DNA from: DATGMP01 sp035293565
Lineage (GTDB): Bacteria; Pseudomonadota; Alphaproteobacteria; BOG-932; Roseiterribacteraceae
Direction: 5' to 3'
DNA length: 41,308 nt
Assembly (NCBI GenBank): GCA_035293565.1
Contig: DATGMP010000017.1
Coordinates: 1-41,308 of the forward strand
Position numbers and translations under genes: made by a program. The notes beneath the pieces are model-generated. The model was not told where the DNA came from and made no database searches. It saw nothing but the letters and a program-made list of their open reading frames with translations. The first letter of the stretch is position 1, and every line of letters begins with the position of its first letter. Shown piece after piece: positions 16,026 to 23,763 of the stretch.

Positions 16026-17244
16026 AAGTGCCCCCGGCGCTACGCCCCTGGCCGTAGCGCTGCTCGGCGTCGCCTTCGCGCTTGCCGGCCCGATTATGGC
16101 GTTGGCCCCTCTCGGCATGGCGCCGCTACTGTTCGCAGCGACTGTCTTCACGATTATTGTGGAGCGCTTGCAAAGTCGGACTTTGCCGGCGCCCCCCCGG
16201 CGCGCGCTGATGCTCTCCATTCTCTTTCTCGGATGGTGCGCCGTCACGCTTTTCTGGGCGCTCGATCGATCGAGCGGGGCGCGAAAGCTCGTCGATATGG
16301 TGGCGATTTTCGTCTCCACGCTGGCGTTGTGCGGCTTGGCGAGGCGCTTTGATTTCCGTCAGCGTCAAGCGCTCGCGAAAGCGCTGGCGATCGGTGCGAT
16401 CGTCGGCCTTATTCTGCTCGGAATCGAGACCGCTTTCGGGTTTCCGCTCTATCGCCTCGTCATGGGCGACGACAATCCGAAGCTCAAGGACCTGCTGTTG
16501 TCGAAGCGATCGGTCGACGCGGTGCCCCTTCTCGTCTGGCCCGCGGCGCTCGCTTTCGAACGGCTTGGTCGCGCCTGGCTCGGTGTGATCCTCGCTCTCG
16601 CGTTCACCGCAGCCTCCTTCAAGCTGACGGCGGCATCCTCCACCTTGGCGATGATTCTGTCCCTGCTCGTGCTCGCTATCGCTTGGTGGCGCGTCTCTGC
16701 GGCGCGCAAGCTGCTGGCGATCGGAATCGCGGCGGCTTTCTTGCTCATTCTGCCGGGCGCGATCCTGGTCTATGATCATTTCGGGAAAGGCCAGGCGCTC
16801 CTTGGAGAGTTCGACTCATCGCATCAATATTCCGGAGGTCACAGGCTCGAAATCTGGCATTTCGCGGCCGTGAACACGCTCGACAGGCCAATTACGGGGC
16901 ACGGCATCAACTCGTCGCGCTTCATCCCCAACAACGGCGCGGTTTCCGCGTTTCAACCGCCCGGCAAGCCGGTGATCACCTTGCATCCACATGACGCGTT
17001 CCTACAGGCATGGCTGGAGCTCGGAGCGGTAGGCGTCGTCCTGATTGCAGCACTTCTTCTGGCTGCGCTACGAGAGACACGCGGCTGGGCGGAGGGAGCG
17101 AACCGATTTGTGCTCGCAGGCGGCGCGGCAGCGCTCGTCATCGCTGGGCTTGCCTTCGGAATCTGGCAGACTTGGTGGATGGCCACGTTGGCGTTCGACG
17201 CCGTCGTCTTCGCTTCGCTTGCAGGACAGAGCCGCCATGGCTGA
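16018..17244 (+). CDS. O-antigen ligase family protein (WaaL/Wzy_C-like)
   Basis: A 408-residue polytopic membrane protein with about ten hydrophobic segments, starting with a helix near residues 11-40. The periplasmic region has RLEIWHFAAVN and GHGINSSR, and the motif LHPHDAFLQAWLELGAVGV at about 323-341, containing the essential-type His of the Wzy_C family. Such proteins join O-antigen to the lipid A core in the periplasm or polymerise glycans. Location in a chain of LPS glycosyltransferases favours the ligase role. It overlaps the GT2 and pyrC genes at either end. Confidence 0.85.
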   Translation: MNRSAPGATPLAVALLGVAFALAGPIMALAPLGMAPLLFAATVFTIIVERLQSRTLPAPPRRALMLSILFLGWCAVTLFWALDRSSGARKLVDMVAIFVSTLALCGLARRFDFRQRQALAKALAIGAIVGLILLGIETAFGFPLYRLVMGDDNPKLKDLLLSKRSVDAVPLLVWPAALAFERLGRAWLGVILALAFTAASFKLTAASSTLAMILSLLVLAIAWWRVSAARKLLAIGIAAAFLLILPGAILVYDHFGKGQALLGEFDSSHQYSGGHRLEIWHFAAVNTLDRPITGHGINSSRFIPNNGAVSAFQPPGKPVITLHPHDAFLQAWLELGAVGVVLIAALLLAALRETRGWAEGANRFVLAGGAAALVIAGLAFGIWQTWWMATLAFDAVVFASLAGQSRHG

Positions 17245-18289
17245 CAGGCTGACCATCCGCCGTCCCGACGATTGGCATCTGCATCTTCGCGATGGCGCGG
17301 CGCTCGCCGCGGTTCTGCCCTTCACCGCGCGGCAATTCGCCCGCGCGATCGTTATGCCCAATTTGGTGCCGCCGGTGACGAGCGCGGCTGCGGCACGAGC
17401 CTATCAGGCCCGCATTCTCGCCGCTCTCCCGCCCGGGGCGAGCTTCGAGCCGCTGATGACGGCCTATCTTACCGACGCCACGGATGCGGGCTCACTGGCG
17501 CAGGGATTCGCGGAAGGCGCGTTCGTCGCCGCCAAGCTCTATCCGGCGCACGCGACGACCAACTCGGCGGCCGGCGTGAGCGATATCGCCCGGATCGAGC
17601 CGGTCCTGGCACGTATGGAAGAGATCGGGATGCCGCTCCTGGTCCATGGCGAGGTCACCGATCACGATGTCGACATTTTCGACCGTGAGGCTGTCTTCAT
17701 CGATCGCATCCTCGCACCGACGGTTGCGCGCCATCCGAAGCTCCGGGTCGTGCTGGAGCACGTGACGACGGAGCAAGCGGTGGCATTCGTAACAGATGCC
17801 GGCGCTACTATCGGCGCGACGATCACGCCGCATCATCTACTGCTCAACCGCAATGCCATGTTCATGGGCGGCATCCGCCCGCATCACTATTGTCTGCCGG
17901 TCATCAAGCGCGAGCGGCATCGCCTTGCGTTGATCGACGCGATCCGGTCGGGCAATCCGCGCTTCTTTCTCGGCACAGACAGCGCTCCGCATGCCGCAAG
18001 CGCCAAGGAAAGCGCCTGCGGTTGCGCCGGAATTTTCAATGCGCCGGTCGCGCTCGAGGTTTACGCCGAGATCTTCGAGGCAGCCGGCGCGCTCGACAAG
18101 CTGGAGGCGTTCGCCTCGCTCAACGGACCGCGCTTCTACGGGTTGCCGCCGAACGAGGAGCGCGTGACCTTGGTGCGGGAACCCTGCGTCGCCCCGGCTC
18201 GCGTGTCCCTTCCCAGCGGCGATGAAATCAGGCCGTTCCGTGCAGGTGAAATGCTGCAATGGCGATTGGAGGAAGCACCCACTTCCTGA
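17237..18289 (+). CDS. pyrC: Dihydroorotase
   Basis: A 350-residue class II (E. coli type) dihydroorotase, which cyclises carbamoyl aspartate in pyrimidine synthesis. It starts MADRLTIRRPDDWHLHLRDG, with the metal His pair at residues 14 and 16, followed by AKLYPAHATTNSAAGV (carboxylated Lys region), LVHGEV, EHVTT and the late metal Asp in GTDSAPH. An in-frame extension upstream of ATG 17237 overlaps the ligase gene and is not family sequence. The start lies 8 bases inside the ligase gene, so pyrC is translationally coupled to an LPS operon. Other pyrimidine genes, pyrD and dut, are far away in the window. Confidence 0.96.
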   Translation: MADRLTIRRPDDWHLHLRDGAALAAVLPFTARQFARAIVMPNLVPPVTSAAAARAYQARILAALPPGASFEPLMTAYLTDATDAGSLAQGFAEGAFVAAKLYPAHATTNSAAGVSDIARIEPVLARMEEIGMPLLVHGEVTDHDVDIFDREAVFIDRILAPTVARHPKLRVVLEHVTTEQAVAFVTDAGATIGATITPHHLLLNRNAMFMGGIRPHHYCLPVIKRERHRLALIDAIRSGNPRFFLGTDSAPHAASAKESACGCAGIFNAPVALEVYAEIFEAAGALDKLEAFASLNGPRFYGLPPNEERVTLVREPCVAPARVSLPSGDEIRPFRAGEMLQWRLEEAPTS

Positions 18290-18446
18290 CGCCTTTCTCA
18301 TCCGCTATCGTTTGTAGCAAATGCGACTCTTTCATCCGTCATTATCTGGGAGATAGTCGCCGCCACGAGCGCAAATCGCGATGACGTCCTTGCTGATTCC
18401 AACAGATTCGTCGACGACCGAGCGCAGGTTGATTCTCCCGTCGGAG

Positions 18447-18733
18447 TCAGAACTGTTCCGGCCATCGCCGCGCCCCATGATAGACACGCAAGATCTCTAG
18501 CGCGTTGCCCTGCAACCGATAGGGCACGATAAATTGCGTCCCTTGCACCACGAGCTCACGCGTGCCGGGCACGCGCCCCGGTCTACCCATCCCTGGGTTT
18601 TTGCTCAGGCGGGTTTCAATAATGCCAATAACGTGCATGACAACGCGTTGGGCAGGTGCCGGATTGTCCCGCTCGATGTAGGCACGAATTGAAGCAAGAT
18701 CATCGATCGCCTCCGGCGCCAGAGCGGTGTCAT
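18447..18733 (-). CDS. ParE/RelE-type toxin, start region apparently frameshifted
   Basis: The frame encodes the core of a ParE-like toxin, LASIRAYIERDNPAPAQRV, GMGRPGRVPGTRELVV and a conserved end GARRWPEQF. The antitoxin stop overlaps an ATG at 18733 (ATGA), the expected toxin start, but that ATG is in a different frame and runs to a stop after 43 codons. One extra base after the third codon would join it to the toxin frame. In the toxin frame the only conventional starts lie far upstream inside the antitoxin gene. So the toxin may be inactive, start from a CTG near 18722, or reflect a base error. ParE toxins target DNA gyrase; RelE relatives cleave mRNA. Confidence 0.6.
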
Positions 18734-19002
18734 GAGCCGGAGCGTTTAGGCGACGATCGCTCGTTTTTGCTGCCCCAGGATTCGACCCATTCCTTGACTT
18801 CTTGGTGCGAAACACCCTCGCCTCGGTCGAAGGACGCAATCGCCCGCTTTATGCCAGCGACCTGCCATTCATTGACGTCGAGATATTCATTGATCGCCTC
18901 GGCGGCCAGAAACGAACGGCTCCGACCCGTATTACGGGCAAGTTTCTCCAGCCGATCCTTAGTGCTCTGATCAATCCGGACAGTGAATGTAGTCGAAGCC
19001 AT
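18730..19002 (-). CDS. ParD-like ribbon-helix-helix antitoxin
   Basis: A 90-residue protein with an N-terminal strand STTFTVRIDQSTKDRLEKLA and helix region GRSRSFLAAEAINEYL, the ribbon-helix-helix DNA-binding fold of CopG/ParD antitoxins. The C-terminal half (VNEWQVAGIKRAIASFDRG, VSHQEVKEWVESWG) is the toxin-binding tail typical of this branch. It lies immediately upstream of the toxin frame, with its stop overlapping the toxin ATG, and has a strong promoter with a dyad that it may bind for autoregulation. Confidence 0.85.
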   Translation of the reverse strand: MASTTFTVRIDQSTKDRLEKLARNTGRSRSFLAAEAINEYLDVNEWQVAGIKRAIASFDRGEGVSHQEVKEWVESWGSKNERSSPKRSGS

Positions 19003-19023
19003 TGCATCCGTCGTAGTCGGATG

Positions 19024-19039
19024 TGTACATTATATTACA
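19024..19039. promoter_or_regulatory. Short dyad over the antitoxin -10 box, candidate operator
   Basis: The 16-base stretch TGTACATTATATTACA carries the inverted arms TGTA and TACA separated by 8 bases, and overlaps the -10 box of the antitoxin promoter. ParD-type antitoxins usually repress their own promoter at such dyads. The arms are only four bases long, so this is a weak call. Confidence 0.3.
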
Positions 19040-19058
19040 TCAAGCACCCACCGGTCAA
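19029..19058 (-). promoter_or_regulatory. Promoter of the toxin-antitoxin module
   Basis: On the minus strand TTGACC (19058-19053) is followed by an 18-base spacer and a perfect TATAAT (19034-19029), in an AT-rich patch unlike the surrounding DNA. It sits about 27 bases upstream of the antitoxin ATG. This is one of the best sigma70-type promoter matches in the window. Confidence 0.6.
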
Positions 19059-19083
19059 CGCCGCCGCAGAACGGTTCAAGCTC

Positions 19084-20451
19084 TCAGTGCACGAAAGGCG
19101 CGACGAGGCCCCGTGTGCTGTGGGTCGAGGCGCCCGAAAAATCGACGCCTTCGCAGTTCGCATCGGTGAAGTCGGCGCCCGTGAGATCGGCGCCGCCGAA
19201 TTTGGCGCCTTTCAGGTTGGCGCCGCAGAAACTCGCATCCCGAAGCTTCGCACCCGAGAAGTCCGCCGCCACGAGATCGGCCTGATCGAAACGCACCTTC
19301 AAAAGGCTTGACGGCCAGAGCTGATCGCGAGTGCCGCGAATGAGGATCGGGCCGAACTCGGCGCCGACCAGCTTGGCTCCAGAAAGCGTTGCGCGGTCGA
19401 GATTGACTCCCCGCAGGTCCGCGGAGGTGAGATCGGCTTCGCGCAGGTCCGCAAGCGACAGGTCGGCCATGGTAAGCGCGGCGCGGGCGAGATTGGCGCG
19501 GTGCAGGACGACGCAGGTCAGCAGCGCCGCGGCCAGGTTAGCCGACGGCAGGCTGACGCTGCTGAGGTCGAGCTTGGAGAGATCGGCCCGCTTGCCGCGC
19601 TTCGAGGCTGAATCGACCCACTGCCCGTGTTGTGAGATCGCCTCCAGGAGATTGATGCCTGCGTCCTGGGCCGTCTTCGCCATGATTGCGCCGCCGAGGC
19701 TCGCCTGGGCCAGCTCCTTCCGATCGACGATCGCGCCCACGAGCACCGCGTTCTGCAACGTCGCGCCCTGAAGCGAGCTGCCGCTCAGGATAGCCCCCTG
19801 CATTTGAGCGCCGGAGAGGTTGGCTTGCGAAAGGTCCATATCGCGCATGTCGCAGCCGGTCAGCACCGCGTTGGTGAGGTTGGCCGAGGCGAATTTGGCG
19901 CCCCGCAGCACCGCATCGGTCAGGTCCGTTTGCATGATGAAGGCGTTCGAGACGCGCGCCCGCGACATATTGGCGCCACGGGCGATCGCGCAGGTCATCT
20001 CGGTCGGAATCTCGTCTCCGTCCACATGGACCACCTGTTCGACGTCGCCGCTCCCCTGCGCCCGCCGGAGCAACCGCCCGTCGCGCATGTCGGCTTCGAT
20101 CAGGATCGTCTCGGTGAGGATAGCTCCCCTCAGACAGGCGCCGCGCAGATCGGCGCGGGTCAGGTCCGCCTTGTGCAGATTGGCGATCCTGAGATCGGCG
20201 CCGAACAGGGACGCGGCATTGAACCTCGCTTCGCTCGCCTGGGCGCTGAACAGCTTGGCGCCGCTGAGATCAGCCTGGCTCAGATCGCATTGATCGAGAT
20301 TGAGGCCGGTCAGGTTACGGAACTTGAGGGTAGCGCGTGCCCCGCCGGGACGGCCGCTTAGAAATTGCGAATGCTGGACCAGAATCTGCGCCAATTCGCG
20401 ATTATTCATGACCGGTTGCGTCCGGTCAGGCGTCGAAGGGTCCATCAACAT
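19084..20451 (-). CDS. Pentapeptide-repeat protein with a duplicated module
   Basis: A 455-residue protein made mostly of A(D/N)LxxA pentapeptide repeats, which fold as a right-handed beta-helix. Two repeat blocks are each preceded by a similar non-repeat segment: residues about 17-56 (AQILVQHSQFL, then GARATL) and 266-306 (LLEAISQHGQWV, then GKRADL). An acidic non-repeat insert lies near 131-156, and the end is repeat again. Start chosen at ATG 20451; ATG 20445 and a frame open further upstream are alternatives. No signal peptide is seen. Some pentapeptide proteins mimic DNA and protect gyrase (Qnr, MfpA), but the function here is unknown. It follows the toxin-antitoxin module. Confidence 0.88.
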   Translation of the reverse strand: MLMDPSTPDRTQPVMNNRELAQILVQHSQFLSGRPGGARATLKFRNLTGLNLDQCDLSQADLSGAKLFSAQASEARFNAASLFGADLRIANLHKADLTRADLRGACLRGAILTETILIEADMRDGRLLRRAQGSGDVEQVVHVDGDEIPTEMTCAIARGANMSRARVSNAFIMQTDLTDAVLRGAKFASANLTNAVLTGCDMRDMDLSQANLSGAQMQGAILSGSSLQGATLQNAVLVGAIVDRKELAQASLGGAIMAKTAQDAGINLLEAISQHGQWVDSASKRGKRADLSKLDLSSVSLPSANLAAALLTCVVLHRANLARAALTMADLSLADLREADLTSADLRGVNLDRATLSGAKLVGAEFGPILIRGTRDQLWPSSLLKVRFDQADLVAADFSGAKLRDASFCGANLKGAKFGGADLTGADFTDANCEGVDFSGASTHSTRGLVAPFVH

Positions 20452-20559
20452 CGCATGGTTCTCTGCGGAGTGCTTCTCGCCTAACCTGACGAATTGAGAC
20501 GAATAAATCGTTAAGTAGTGGGATTTACCCGGGCATCTCGTATTGCGAACCACGGCGCG

Positions 20560-20588
20560 TTGACACCGGCGGGTCGGATCGCTACATC
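20560..20588 (+). promoter_or_regulatory. Promoter upstream of ffh
   Basis: A perfect -35 box TTGACA (20560-20565), a 17-base spacer and TACATC (20583-20588) give a good sigma70-type promoter. Transcription would begin near 20595, some 80 bases before the ffh ATG. An intrinsic terminator lies between this promoter and ffh. Confidence 0.6.
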
Positions 20589-20618
20589 CCTCGGCGTCAT
20601 CACGCCCCGCGGGGCGCG

Positions 20619-20652
20619 GCCAGTCGGCGAGTTTCGCCCACTGGCTTTTTTT
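20619..20652 (+). terminator. Intrinsic terminator hairpin in the ffh leader
   Basis: The arms GCCAGT (20619-20624) and ACTGGC (20640-20645), with inner arms GGCGA (20626-20630) and TCGCC (20634-20638) around a 3-base loop, form a near-perfect 12-level stem with one C:C mismatch, directly followed by seven T (20646-20652). This is a textbook Rho-independent terminator on the plus strand, placed 22 bases before the ffh ATG and after a good promoter. It could terminate a short RNA of about 55-60 nt or attenuate ffh transcription. The minus strand has no T-tract on the other side, so it does not serve the divergent pentapeptide gene. Confidence 0.8.
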
Positions 20653-20674
20653 CGTTGGGTTTCAGGCGAGTAGG

Positions 20675-22048
20675 ATGTTCGAGGGTCTAACCGGCCGTTT
20701 GGGCGATATCTTTACGCGGTTGCGCGGACGAGGCGCGCTGACCGAGGAGGACGTCGTCGCCGCGCTACGCGAGGTCCGGGTGGCCTTGCTCGAGGCCGAC
20801 GTGGCGCTGCCGGTGGTCAAGGAATTTGTGGCCAAGGCACGCGAACGGGCTGTCGGCCAGGAGGTGCTGCGCTCGATCACGCCGGGCCAGCAGGTGATCA
20901 AGATCGTCCATGACTGCCTGGTGGAGATGCTGGGCGAGGCGAATGAAAGCCTGGAGCTGGCGGCGGTCCCGCCGGTGCCGATCCTGATGGTCGGCCTTCA
21001 GGGCTCGGGCAAGACCACCACCACGGCCAAGATTGCCAAACGACTCACCGAGCGGGATCGGAAGCGCGTGCTGATGGCCTCGCTGGACGTGCAGCGTCCG
21101 GCCGCCCAGGAGCAGCTCAAGGTGCTGGGCGAGCAGACCGGCGTCCGGACTTTGCCGATCGTGCCGGGGGAGCAGCCGGTCGCGATCGCCGAACGGGCGC
21201 TGAAGACCGCTACGGCTGAGGGCTTCGACATCGTCCTGCTCGACACGGCGGGCCGACTGGCCATCGACGAGCCGCTGATGCAGGAGGTCGCGTCGGTCCG
21301 CGACGCCGTCCATCCGGTCGAAACCCTCCTCGTGGCAGACGCCATGACCGGCCAGGACGCCGTCAATGTCGCAAAAGCGTTCGATGAGCGCGTCGGCCTG
21401 ACAGGCATCGTGCTGACCCGCGTCGATGGAGATGCCAGAGGCGGCGCCGCGCTCTCCATGCGGGCTGTCACCGGCAAGCCAATCAAGCTTCTGGGCGTCG
21501 GCGAAAGGCTGGACGCGCTTGAGCCCTTCCATCCCGAACGTCTGGCGGGCCGCGTGCTCGGCATGGGCGACGTGGTCAGCCTGGTCGAGAAGGCCGCCGA
21601 GACGATCGACCGTGAAGAGGCCGAGAAGCTTGCGCGAAAGCTCGAGAAGGGCGGCTTTGACCTCGACGATTTCGCCTCGCAGCTGCGCCAGATGCGCAAG
21701 ATGGGCGGGCTGGGCGGCATCATGGGCATGCTGCCGGGCGTCGGCAAAATTCAGAAGCAGCTCTCCGAAGCCAACATCGATGACCGGATGCTGAAGCGCC
21801 AAGAGGCGATCATCGGCTCGATGACCAAAGGCGAGCGCCGCGATACCCGCGTTCTCAACGCCTCCCGCCGGCGGCGGATCGCCCAAGGTTCGGGCACGAA
21901 TGTGGCCGAGGTCAACCGCCTGCTAAAGCAGTTCATGCAGATGCAGGAGATGATGAAAAAGGTTCAGAAGCTCGGGAAAAAAGGCTTCATGCGAAGCCTC
22001 GCCGGCAAGATTCCACCCGGAATGATGCCGCCCGGCGGCTTTCGCTGA
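20675..22048 (+). CDS. ffh: Signal recognition particle protein (SRP54 homologue)
   Basis: A 457-residue GTPase that binds signal peptides of nascent membrane proteins and the SRP RNA, and delivers ribosomes to FtsY. The N domain (FEGLTGRLGDIFTRL, residues 2-90) is followed by the G domain with GLQGSGKTTTTAKIAKRL (107-124), DTAGRL and TRVDGDARGGAAL, and by a Met-rich M domain (GGLGGIMGMLPG, MQMQEMMKKVQKLGKKG) ending in GMMPPGGFR. It leads the rpsP-rimM-trmD-rplS cluster, with a 28-base gap to rpsP, and is preceded by a promoter and terminator hairpin that may regulate it. Confidence 0.97.
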   Translation: MFEGLTGRLGDIFTRLRGRGALTEEDVVAALREVRVALLEADVALPVVKEFVAKARERAVGQEVLRSITPGQQVIKIVHDCLVEMLGEANESLELAAVPPVPILMVGLQGSGKTTTTAKIAKRLTERDRKRVLMASLDVQRPAAQEQLKVLGEQTGVRTLPIVPGEQPVAIAERALKTATAEGFDIVLLDTAGRLAIDEPLMQEVASVRDAVHPVETLLVADAMTGQDAVNVAKAFDERVGLTGIVLTRVDGDARGGAALSMRAVTGKPIKLLGVGERLDALEPFHPERLAGRVLGMGDVVSLVEKAAETIDREEAEKLARKLEKGGFDLDDFASQLRQMRKMGGLGGIMGMLPGVGKIQKQLSEANIDDRMLKRQEAIIGSMTKGERRDTRVLNASRRRRIAQGSGTNVAEVNRLLKQFMQMQEMMKKVQKLGKKGFMRSLAGKIPPGMMPPGGFR

Positions 22049-22076
22049 TTATCGCAAACGGAAAGGAAGAGAGGAT

Positions 22077-22457
22077 ATGTCGCTGAAGATTCGTCTGGCT
22101 CGCGGGGGTGCCAAGAAGCGCCCGTTCTATTCGATCGTCGTGGCCGATTCGCGCAGCCCGCGCGACGGCCGCTTCATCGAGAAGATCGGCACCTATAATC
22201 CGATGCTTCAAAAGGACGACGCCAACCGCATTCGCATCGACGAGACGCGCGCGAAGCATTGGCTATCGCACGGCGCGCTGCCGACCGATCGGGTCGCCAT
22301 CTTCTTCGGAAACGCGGGATTGGTCGCGAAGCCGCAATGGCACGAAACGCCGAAGAAGTCTGCCCCCAAGGCCAAGGCACAGGAACGGCTGAAGGCCGCT
22401 GCGAAAGCGGCGGGCGAGCCGGCTGCCGAGGCCGAGGCGCCGGCCGCCGAGGCGTAA
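22077..22457 (+). CDS. rpsP: 30S ribosomal protein S16
   Basis: A 126-residue ribosomal protein bound to 16S rRNA. The first 80 residues are the conserved S16 fold, starting SLKIRLARGGAKKRPFYSIV and including DGRFIEKIGTYNP; the last 45 are an Ala/Lys/Glu-rich tail, common in alphaproteobacteria. A purine-rich ribosome binding region (AAGGAAGAGAGG) precedes the start. It is the second gene of the cluster from ffh to rplS. Confidence 0.97.
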   Translation: MSLKIRLARGGAKKRPFYSIVVADSRSPRDGRFIEKIGTYNPMLQKDDANRIRIDETRAKHWLSHGALPTDRVAIFFGNAGLVAKPQWHETPKKSAPKAKAQERLKAAAKAAGEPAAEAEAPAAEA

Positions 22458-22492
22458 GGCTCAACTAGGCTGGATGGTCGACCGGTGCCGCC

Positions 22493-23002
22493 ATGCGGGT
22501 TTGCGTCGGGCAGATTCTGGGCGCCCATGGAGTGCGGGGGCTGGTGAAGCTCACGAGCTTCACGGTCGAACCGCAAGGCCTGACCGCCTACGGGGCGCTG
22601 ACCGACGCCGAGGGCAGCCGCAGCTTCGACCTCGAGCTTCTGTCCGCGCAGAAGGGCCATTGGCTGGCACGCCTGAAGGGGGTTGAAGACCGGGAAGCCG
22701 CCCAGGCACTGTCAGGGCTCAGGCTCTATGTCGATCGCGACCGCCTGCCGGAAGTCGCAGAGGACGAATTCTACCATGCGGACCTGATCGGCCTGACGGT
22801 CGAAGATCGGGCCGGCAAGGTCCTGGGGAAAGTCGCCGCGATTCATAATTTTGGCGCGGGCGACGTGCTGGAGGTCGAGGCCGAATCGGGCGAGCGGCCG
22901 CTCTTTCCCTTCACCAAGGCGGTCGTGCCCATCGTGGATCTGCCTGGCAAGCGGATCGTGGTCGAAGTCCCGGCCGCCATGGCGGGGGATGAGCCGCCAT
23001 GA
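22493..23002 (+). CDS. rimM: Ribosome maturation factor RimM
   Basis: A 169-residue protein that binds S19 and assists maturation of the 30S head. Its N-terminal RimM domain begins RVCVGQILGAHGVRGLVKLTSFT, and the C-terminal half is a PRC barrel (EDEFYHADLIGLTVED, GAGDVLEVE, PFTKAVVPIVD). Located between rpsP and trmD as in most bacteria. Its stop overlaps the trmD ATG by 4 bases. Confidence 0.95.
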   Translation: MRVCVGQILGAHGVRGLVKLTSFTVEPQGLTAYGALTDAEGSRSFDLELLSAQKGHWLARLKGVEDREAAQALSGLRLYVDRDRLPEVAEDEFYHADLIGLTVEDRAGKVLGKVAAIHNFGAGDVLEVEAESGERPLFPFTKAVVPIVDLPGKRIVVEVPAAMAGDEPP

Positions 23003-23715
23003 GCCGGGAAGCTCCTTGGAGCGCGACAGTCCTCACCCTCTTCCCCGCCATGTTTCCCGGTCCTTTGGGCTTGAGCCTCGCCGGAAAAGCGCTGGAATCC
23101 GGGGTTTGGCGGCTGGATGTTCTGGACATTCGGAACTTTGCGAGCGATAAACACCGCTCCGTGGACGATACCCCGTTCGGCGGCGGCGCCGGCATGGTGA
23201 TGCGGCCCGATGTTCTCGATCGTGCGATACGCGCGGCAAAGAGGCCGGATCATCGGCTGATCTACTTGTCGCCGCGGGGGCGTTTGCTGGCGCAAGATCG
23301 GGTCGCCGAACTGGCGGCTGGAGCGGGGCTCACATTGATCTGCGGCCGATTCGAAGGAGTCGACGAGCGTGTCCTCGAAGCCCATGAGGTCGAGGAGATG
23401 AGCGTCGGCGATTACGTCTTGTCCGGCGGCGAGCCGGCTGCCCTGGTCCTGTTGGACGCCTGCGTGCGTCTGCTGCCCGGGGTGATGGGAAACGCGGCGA
23501 CGCCAGCGGAGGAAAGCTTCGCTGACGGCCTGCTGGAATACCCGCACTACACGCGGCCGGCGCTTTGGCGCGACGCGGACGGGCGGGAATGGGCGGTGCC
23601 GGAGATTCTGGTCTCGGGGCATCATGAGAAGGTGAAAGCCTGGCGACGCGCGGAAGCCGAGAAGGTCACCCGCGAGCGCCGGCCGGATTTGTGGTCCCGC
23701 CGCGGCGGGACGTAG
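22999..23715 (+). CDS. trmD: tRNA (guanine37-N1)-methyltransferase
   Basis: A 238-residue SPOUT-class methyltransferase that makes m1G37 next to the anticodon, preventing frameshifting. Knot motifs are clear: VDDTPFGGGAGMVMRPDVL, YLSPRGRLL, ICGRFEGVDERVLE, EMSVGDYVLSGGE and LDACVRLLPGV. It has the C-terminal RRAEAEKVTRERRPDLW helix. Start overlaps rimM (ATGA), and rplS follows after a short gap. Length is slightly below the 240-260 typical of the family but complete. Confidence 0.97.
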   Translation: MSREAPWSATVLTLFPAMFPGPLGLSLAGKALESGVWRLDVLDIRNFASDKHRSVDDTPFGGGAGMVMRPDVLDRAIRAAKRPDHRLIYLSPRGRLLAQDRVAELAAGAGLTLICGRFEGVDERVLEAHEVEEMSVGDYVLSGGEPAALVLLDACVRLLPGVMGNAATPAEESFADGLLEYPHYTRPALWRDADGREWAVPEILVSGHHEKVKAWRRAEAEKVTRERRPDLWSRRGGT

Positions 23716-23763
23716 CTTTGAAGGTCGCGCCGGGCGCGGCTCATTTGGTTGGAGGATATGAGA

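Noticed and set aside
18332..18450. A protein-like minus-strand frame of about 35 codons after the toxin stop
   Set aside because: It ends in a stop at 18332-18334 and reads plausibly, but there is no start codon or recognisable domain; perhaps a gene remnant.
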